Translations under genes and position numbers: made by a program
Shown here: piece after piece, positions 57,928 to 64,000 of the stretch
Layout of the letters: each line of letters begins with the position of its first letter
How positions within the stretch are numbered: the first letter of the stretch is position 1
The notes under the pieces: generated by a model
Seen by the model: the letters and a program-made list of their open reading frames with translations, nothing else
What the model was told of the DNA's origin: nothing
The model's database searches: none
Source of the DNA: Dissophora ornata
Lineage: Eukaryota > Mortierellomycota > Mortierellomycetes > Mortierellales > Mortierellaceae
Direction of reading: 5' to 3'
DNA length: 64,000 nucleotides
Assembly (NCBI GenBank): GCA_025201705.1
Contig: MU616596.1
Coordinates: forward strand, 1-64,000

Positions 57928-60900
57928 TTATATCCGCAGATCTCCAAAGGTCCTCGGTCGCTCAGTATCCCAAAATCGCGGCTGTTCAAGTTGGACGGTA
58001 GCTGCTGTTGGGGCTGCAGAAGTGGAGCTGCCCTGCCCATCGGGCAAGACCGGTGCCTCCGAGTCAAAGCACATCACCTCCGTGGCCGTTCGTCCATTCT
58101 TCGGCATGCATATCACCACCCGTTCCTCACAGATCGCGACCCTCCAGATGGCAGCATCCGTCTTTGTCAGTAGCCTAATAAACTTGCCCGTCTGTCGGTC
58201 CCACAGCTTGACCGTGCCGTCGTTGCCTCCCGTGACAATCCTCTTTGCATCGAAACATAGACTCGTCACAGACTGCTCGTGTGCCTGCACCCTGTATTGA
58301 CACTCCATCGTCTTCAAGTTCCACAGATACATAAATCCGTCTCCACCGCCCGTCATCAAGCTGTCCTCAGACAACTGTAGCTGTCCCACAAGTTGCGTAT
58401 GTCCCTGTAATGTGGCCAAGCAGGCTCCTGAGACTGGGGACCAGAGTCGACAGGTCGAGTCCAACGATCCTGTAATGATATACTCGCCATTGAACGCAAT
58501 CGAATAGATCTGTTGAAAATGTCCCTGCAAGTTCAAAAGACATTCGCCCGTAGTCAAGCTCCAGACTCGAGCAGTACAGTCATATGATCCAGAGACAAGC
58601 AAATCTCCATGGGCGTCTATACATCGAACAGAGTCTCGATGTCCCAGAAGCAGAAACAGATTCTGCCCCGTTTGGATATCCCAGACCCGAAGGGTTGCAT
58701 CCCTGGATCCTGTGATAGCCAAATACCGCTGAGATTGTTGTTGTTTGTGCTCTCCACCTTGAGCATCATCGCTCTTGTTGTTGTTGTTCGGAAGCTGGTG
58801 CAACTTTAAACAACGGATCGTGCCCGTATGGCCTGACATGACCTGACGACATTTGCCGGTGTTCATATCCCAAACGCGCACCTCACTACACAGATTTTTG
58901 CATGTCAACAAAGAAAAAAGAGACACAAAGAAGATTAGTCTAAACTGCAAATGGTATGATTTCATCGTAGAAGGGGCAAAAACGCGCAAAAAACAAAAAC
59001 TCTGTGCACAGTGATCGGAGACACTGGAAGATAAGTGCAAGTAATAAAGCGACAGAACCCACAAACACCCCCAAGAGCAGCACTTACCGGTCGCATCCTC
59101 CAGAGACCAGGATTTTCTCACCAGTGGCTCCAACGCCCTTGACAAACTCCAAGGCCCATACTCCACCCACATGACCTTTCAACGTCCGCAATAGTCTTCC
59201 CGTTGTTGTTTCAAAGATTTGAATTCGATTGTTGTCGCATCCAACCACAATGTGATGGTGGTCAAATTGCAGCGAGGTCACTACTCCCGTCTCTGGCGTC
59301 ATGCTCGAGATCAGAGTGTGCTGTCCAGAGATCCAGTTTCTGTCAATCATATACCGCCGCTTGAAGTAGGCCTTGTATGAGATCGCCTGTCGGTACTGCT
59401 GTCTTGCCTGTTGCTGCTGCTGTTGCAACTGCATCTGCATCTGCAGCTGATATTGTTGCTGTCCACCGAAAAGTGCCTCCTGTTGAATGTCCGACGGTGT
59501 TATTTCAGTTGCCTTCTTTTTTCCTGCCGCGGATGATGTCCTACCCTCCAGAGATGACAATGCCGACATGACCCCGAGTCCCTGTGTCGAAGAAAGAGTC
59601 GGAGACGATGAAGACGAGGAGGCAGTTGAAACAGATGCTATGGCTGATGCAGCAGCTAGTCTAGATGTCATGCTTGACCTCAATTTGGTAGCTGATGGTA
59701 AAGTCGAGAACGAAGACGTTCCGCCAACTGATCCATGGCCTACTGGAGAAGAAAGTGAGCTCTGATTGGCAAGCAGCATCGAGGAAAGAACAGTCGAGGT
59801 TACTGTGCTGCTGGGGTCTGACGATGTTGGGGCCACGATCAAGCCAGTAGCGGAAGAGGCTGAAGTAGCAGAGGTCATCCCTGGCAGCTCACGGGCACTC
59901 ATCCATGCTGGAGACGTCCGACTTGATGAACTGGCAGAGGACGGCCCTGATGTAGAGCACGATAATAATGACAACCGTTGCGATGCCGGAGAATTGGAAT
60001 TGGAACTATTGCTGCTCGAAAGGGCCTTGAGCGTGCTGGAGACCGCATCGAGGGAGGTGGGGCTGGTCGTGAAAAGATAAGACGTGGGTGGTGCGATGTG
60101 TGATTTGGGACTAGGCAGGGACGAGCACGACGTAGGCCCAAAGAGTTTGATGCACTGTGCTCGCCAGATCCAGTCCTCAGTCTCAATAAGCTGGTGCCAG
60201 AAACGGGAGACTTGACCCACTCGAGCCAACGACTGCGGGTCATCGATAAAGGAGAGGATGTGATGCGCTAGTTCCAGGGGCAGGTCGCGCAGGAAGTCGC
60301 GCTTTAGCTTTGGGGCAATGATGTTGTTCAAGAACGTGAGCTGGGAGGTGTTGCAGTTGTTTACAAGCTCCACCAGCAGAGCTTGCTGCGATGACAGATC
60401 CATGTTCTGGAGTGCACGAGTCAAAACGGCGATCCCCTGGCTTGCTGCTTTCGAATCTGATGTCCTGTATGCAGACGCACCGATGGTATCCGCAGGTGTA
60501 GGCGTGGGCGACGAAGAAGAATTGGGAGAGACCTTGAGCGCGGTGGAGGAGGATGAGCTGAATGCTGGAGTCGACAATGGCCGCTGCTTCTGGGGAAGGG
60601 CCACGGAAAATGAGGCCTCGCAATTGGGGCAGCAGGCCACGAGTTTGGAGGACTTTGGACTGTCGCTGGCATAGTATACCCTAGACAACGACGATGAAGA
60701 CAATGGTCGCTTGCCACCACTGCTGCTGGTGCTGCTGTCGCTGCTGCTGCTATTGCACATATTGCCACAATGTGCAGTCGTTTCGCCCAGAAGGTCATCG
60801 CTAAAGTACGAGGATGATAACGAAAGCGACTCTTGTCGGCGCTGGTGACCCAGAGGTAGTCCAGGCGCAGAGTTGGAAGCGGTCGTCGAAGGAAAAGTAT

Positions 60901-61222
60901 AAGATCCCGGGCTATATGGCGACGATACGACAGACGATGACGATGACGACGAGGAAGACGAGGTTGAGTGCCGAGGTGTTGCGGACGAATATGGGAGCTG
61001 CTGGTGGTGGTGTTGCTGTTGGCCCACAGCTGGGACATGCGACGTTATATCGACCTTGTTGTTGGAGAGACACAGCGACAGCCTGAGTCCAGGTCTAGGG
61101 GATGGAGCGGGAGACGGGTATGTGGTTTCGTCTGCGGGCTGGCTCTGGCTGCGGTGGTGCCGTGAGAGGGGCCGATGCTGTTGCAGGCGGGCCAGCGGCG
61201 GTGCTTGCTGGCGGTTATCCAT
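57928..61222 (-). CDS. CDC4: Cdc4/FBXW7-type F-box WD40 protein
   Basis: Substrate receptor of an SCF ubiquitin ligase that binds phosphorylated targets through its WD40 propeller. Two exons (61222-59088 and 58885-57928), in phase, 1030 residues. Residues 1-270 are Ser-rich and disordered; a helical dimerisation-like segment (ALQNMDLSSQQALLVELVNN) leads into the F-box at about 308-350 (FLRDLPLELAHHILSFIDDP). A Ser/Thr-rich insert of about 250 residues separates it from the linker SYKAYFKRRYMIDRNWISGQ, which matches the FBXW7 linker. Eight WD40 repeats follow, e.g. LLVSGSYDCTARVWSLTTGE, IITGSLDSTCRLWSPVSGAC and RIVTGGNDGTVKLWDRQTGK. The single intron falls inside the second repeat. The long insert between F-box and propeller is unusual. 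The start ATG at 61222 is the first in a frame that is open only from there. Confidence 0.92.
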
Positions 61223-61998
61223 GCTCGCGCCTGTGTTTATTGGTGCAGAGGCGGAGGAGAGGCAGGGTGCGAATGATGGCTCAAAGGAGGAAGCAAAAAC
61301 AGACTTTGAGTGGCGATCTGCGTGGAAAGGAAGAGCAAGGTGGATGTCAATGCGAAGAGTAAATAGAAAAGAGCAAAACGTGGTGCTTGTGGTGCTTGTG
61401 GTTTAGTTGGTTGGGAGGGAAAGAAAGAGATTGTCGGCGTGTGCGAGCTAGCGCCATGGGTCATTTGGATGATTAAGCAATCATCAATCAGTCGAAAAAG
61501 AAGACGTGCAGATTCTTTTTTTTTTTCTGCAAGAGCAGCAAGGTACATCCCTGTCCCCATGTGTCATCGGCGCATCCGCACCCGCTGCATCAACGTGCCA
61601 TCGATCTATCCATGAGCAATGCTGCTCATGCGCGCTGTCCCTGCACAGCCTGGTGAGACTGGACCTGACACGACGCTCCTTGAGCTTATCGGTCTGCGTT
61701 GCTATGCTGCGACGCTGGGAAGCCACTGACAAAACGTGCCCCATTCCGTGTTATATTCAGGTCCCAATCGTCGAACGGTGGTTGCAATCCTTCTCTCCTG
61801 TCTTCACCATCTCCATCATTCATTTATTCTTTCATTGCTCGCTTCCCTCTCCTCCCATCTCGCATCCACCGACCGCCTCCTTTGCCATCCATTCATCCAT
61901 TATTCCCCCGCCGTTGAACTCTCTTTTTTCGTTTCGTTTCTTTTCTTTTCTTTTTTCGTTTTCTTTTCTACACAGACACGTCGTCATCCTTGTCGCCC
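61223..61998. promoter_or_regulatory. Divergent promoter region of CDC4-like and proline-rich genes
   Basis: About 775 bases. The right-hand third (about 61790-61970) is CT-rich with TTTTCTTTTC-type tracts, typical of leaders in this window. No gene is supported. Confidence 0.5.
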
Positions 61999-64000
61999 AT
62001 GGACACCAACCATAACAGCAGCAGCAATAGCAATGTCCCCACGAGAGCCCCGCCACCACTGCCACCAACGCGTCGCTCGACCGTGATCTTGGGCGGTAAC
62101 AGTCCAATAGTTGCAACAGTCAGCAGCAAGGTCGCCGCGCCATCCCCGCCACCAAAACCAAGCTCGCTTTCGCCTTTGCCGCCACGGAAGCCCATCAGTT
62201 TCACCGCCGCGGCGATCGCCACCATCGCTGCAAACTCATTCGCCTCCACCCCACCTATCCCTGCGCCTCGACCAGCCGCTTACCACGCCAACAATAACAC
62301 CGCGTCCTCCGCATCCACTTCGCCTTCTTTTCCTTCCTCGATCCCGCCGTCAGCCGGCGCGGGTGCAGCGTCCTCCGCCACGTCGCCTTCCTCGATTGCG
62401 GCTGCTGCCACCCATTCAGCCTCGTATAACCACCCCAATACTAATGCCCACAATACTCATTACATCAATGGCTTCGCGTCTGCACCTGGGTCCTCCGCAA
62501 ACTCGCCAGCGACCGCACATGTCGCCTCCTTCAGTCCAGCAACAACGACGGCACCGGCTGGCGGGCCCCAATTAGGTGCGCATCTGCACCCGCATATCAG
62601 GAGCCAGGCCAATCCAGCATCGCCTTCCTATTTGAGATCGTCCAGCTCTGGCTCGTTTACGCCTACAGCAGCATCATCATCCATAGCAGCTAGACAGCAG
62701 CTTTTGTTACAGCAGCAGCAACAGCATCAACAGCAACAGCAAGATCTCAAAGATCAAGAAGAGGCGGACGGCCAGAACGAGGACGAGGCTGTAGACCCAT
62801 TTAGTGACAGCAACAACATTACCGCCACAAACCCCACCCCGGCACAAGCTGCGTCTGCCCTAGTAGCGTCGCCGTCATTTGTACCGAGAGTACAGAACCA
62901 GCCGTCGCTGTTGACAGCACGGCTCCAAAGTGTGCCGCAGCCTCCCGCGCTTCACTCGCCCGTGCCGCAACATGGCTCTCACTCGGCAAGTCCCAGGACT
63001 GTAGGCTCTCCACCTCCACCGTCTACTCCAGTCCCCAGCCTACCTCCGAGATCGCGCTCTCCTTTGGCTGGACTTACACCCTCTGCACAACAACCAGTCA
63101 ACAGCAGTACGCCCATTCCTGGGCGTCAGAACCAGAGACACTCTACTGTACAACCCATTCCGCCCTCGTTCCCTGGACAGAGCCTTGCCATGTCTGCGCC
63201 CTCACAACCAGTACTTCCTCCGCCGAGACGGGCTAGTGTGCAGCTGGCACCGCCATCAGCTGCCCAACAACAACCTAGAGGGCCTTCGCCACATTTTTCG
63301 ATACCAGGCGAGTCAGGGATGGTTGCCAATGCGACCCGCTTCCGTAATCTTACAGCGCCCCAGCAGGCTTATGATAATCTGTCACCACAGCCAAAGAGAG
63401 TCTTCTCCACGTCCTCTTCCACTGCCACACCCTATGCATCAGCCACGAGCCCTGTTCCTGAACGAGGATTCGCCAACATGGAGCTGAGCGATTCTCAGTC
63501 AGATTCGGACGAAACCAGCGACGACTCGGATAAGGAATATGATGATGCAGAGGAATATAATCCGACCATGCCTGCAAACCCCTTCGCGAACTTTGTTGAT
63601 GCCTCACCTCGCCTTGTAAGAGCAAAGACGTTTGTGGACACATCAACACCGCCTTCATTACCTGCACGGCCACTTTCAAAACTCCCACCACCACGGCATT
63701 TTAGTCCAATGCCAGATCAGGATGCTGCGCCAGCTCTGCCTCCAAAGCCATCGATCCGCAGGCGGCCACAACCACACCAGGATCCAGGATCGCTCATGAC
63801 TTTACCGCAAGCTGTGGACTCGGAGCCTGAGACCGGAAAGGGAGCCTATACGCTTCAGACCCAGTCCACGGTCCCATCCGGAAGCGGGCCCTCTTCTACG
63901 GATGGTGTCTTTCCGGATTATTCGCGCTCCAACCGACGCCTTCCTTTGTTTTCGGATGTAATTGGCATCCACGATATCCAGCAAAAGTCGCACGGCGTCA
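61999..64000 (+). CDS. Proline-rich protein with SH3-ligand-like motifs, 3' end outside window
   Basis: Open frame from ATG 61999, behind a CT-rich leader, through the end of the window (667 codons, no stop). The sequence is Pro/Ser/Ala-rich and disordered. It contains many class I/II-type SH3-ligand motifs: APPPLPPTRRS near residue 17, LPPRKP near 57, PSLPPRSRSP, LPARPLSKLPPPRH and ALPPKPSIRRRP. A polyQ stretch lies near residue 240, an acidic Ser/Asp cluster (SDSQSDSDETSDDSDKEYDD) near residue 500, and an NPF motif (ANPFANF) near 530 that could bind EH domains. The last visible residues (LFSDVIGIHDIQQKSHG) look more ordered and may begin a folded domain. The combination suggests an actin or endocytosis scaffold; that is inference. 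I do not recognise the family. Confidence 0.75.
   Translation, partial: MDTNHNSSSNSNVPTRAPPPLPPTRRSTVILGGNSPIVATVSSKVAAPSPPPKPSSLSPLPPRKPISFTAAAIATIAANSFASTPPIPAPRPAAYHANNNTASSASTSPSFPSSIPPSAGAGAASSATSPSSIAAAATHSASYNHPNTNAHNTHYINGFASAPGSSANSPATAHVASFSPATTTAPAGGPQLGAHLHPHIRSQANPASPSYLRSSSSGSFTPTAASSSIAARQQLLLQQQQQHQQQQQDLKDQEEADGQNEDEAVDPFSDSNNITATNPTPAQAASALVASPSFVPRVQNQPSLLTARLQSVPQPPALHSPVPQHGSHSASPRTVGSPPPPSTPVPSLPPRSRSPLAGLTPSAQQPVNSSTPIPGRQNQRHSTVQPIPPSFPGQSLAMSAPSQPVLPPPRRASVQLAPPSAAQQQPRGPSPHFSIPGESGMVANATRFRNLTAPQQAYDNLSPQPKRVFSTSSSTATPYASATSPVPERGFANMELSDSQSDSDETSDDSDKEYDDAEEYNPTMPANPFANFVDASPRLVRAKTFVDTSTPPSLPARPLSKLPPPRHFSPMPDQDAAPALPPKPSIRRRPQPHQDPGSLMTLPQAVDSEPETGKGAYTLQTQSTVPSGSGPSSTDGVFPDYSRSNRRLPLFSDVIGIHDIQQKSHGV

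Noticed and set aside
1..64000. tRNA, rRNA, CRISPR or transposon features
   Set aside because: I looked for B-box-like tRNA sequences, regular spacer arrays, terminal repeats and transposase motifs and saw none I could support; a tRNAscan or repeat search was not possible.

Overview
The window reads as nuclear DNA of a filamentous fungus, most likely an early-diverging one of the Mortierella type (Mortierellomycota). The reasons: almost every gene is split by short GT-AG introns (roughly 60-250 nt; donors mostly GTAAGT, GTATGT or GTACGT), proteins carry long Gln/Ser/Pro-rich stretches, start codons sit behind CT-rich leaders, and there is an Arm-like-repeat NACHT gene of the kind I associate with Mortierella genomes. 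The taxon is an inference. I saw no tRNA, rRNA, CRISPR array or intact transposon.

Layout. 31-2064 (+): last exon of a Gln-rich coiled-coil protein. 2186-5192 (-): zuotin/DNAJC2-type ribosome-associated J-protein with two SANT domains. 5443-7413 (+): unrecognised acidic nuclear-type protein. 8671-16922 (+): very long leucine-rich-repeat protein, probably one gene with a 1-kb intron. 17546-20606 (-): Arm-like/NACHT NTPase (NLR-like) cut short by a stop; 22589-23040 (-): WD40 relic of a related gene. 24333 to about 29739 (-): BRWD/PHIP-type WD40-bromodomain protein. 30936-31591 (+): V-ATPase subunit F. 32011-34294 (-): CPD photolyase. 34496-38887 (-): WDR6/Rtt10. 39113-40021 (+): oligoribonuclease. 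40265-41833 (+): Old Yellow Enzyme family oxidoreductase. 41923-42988 (-): EAPP-like protein. 43123-43810 (-): decayed panB/ECM31 pseudogene. 45575-47716 (+): one-pass membrane protein with a polyQ and Pro/Gly/Tyr-rich tail. 47962-51060 (-): Ubp8/USP22 deubiquitinase. 51983-57795 (+): CLEC16A homologue. 57928-61222 (-): Cdc4/FBXW7-type F-box WD40 protein. 61999 to the window end (+): proline-rich protein, incomplete.

Most of this is ordinary housekeeping content: translation quality control (zuotin), tRNA modification (WDR6), chromatin (BRWD/PHIP, Ubp8 of SAGA), vacuolar acidification, DNA repair, RNA decay and ubiquitin signalling. Genes are compact and alternate in orientation; convergent pairs are 90-420 bp apart and divergent pairs share 0.2-0.9 kb promoters. 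Exon models for ten genes (zuotin, NACHT, V-ATPase F, photolyase, WDR6, oligoribonuclease, OYE, EAPP, Ubp8, CLEC16A) and for the F-box gene were built by hand, and the reading phase is consistent across every junction.

The accessory part is 17-24 kb, where a degenerate NLR-like gene and a WD40 fragment lie in otherwise empty DNA. The other unusual items are the panB pseudogene, a photolyase with substitutions in its substrate-contact motif, and proteins typical of animals but lost from yeasts (CLEC16A, BRWD/PHIP, SANT-bearing zuotin, EAPP).
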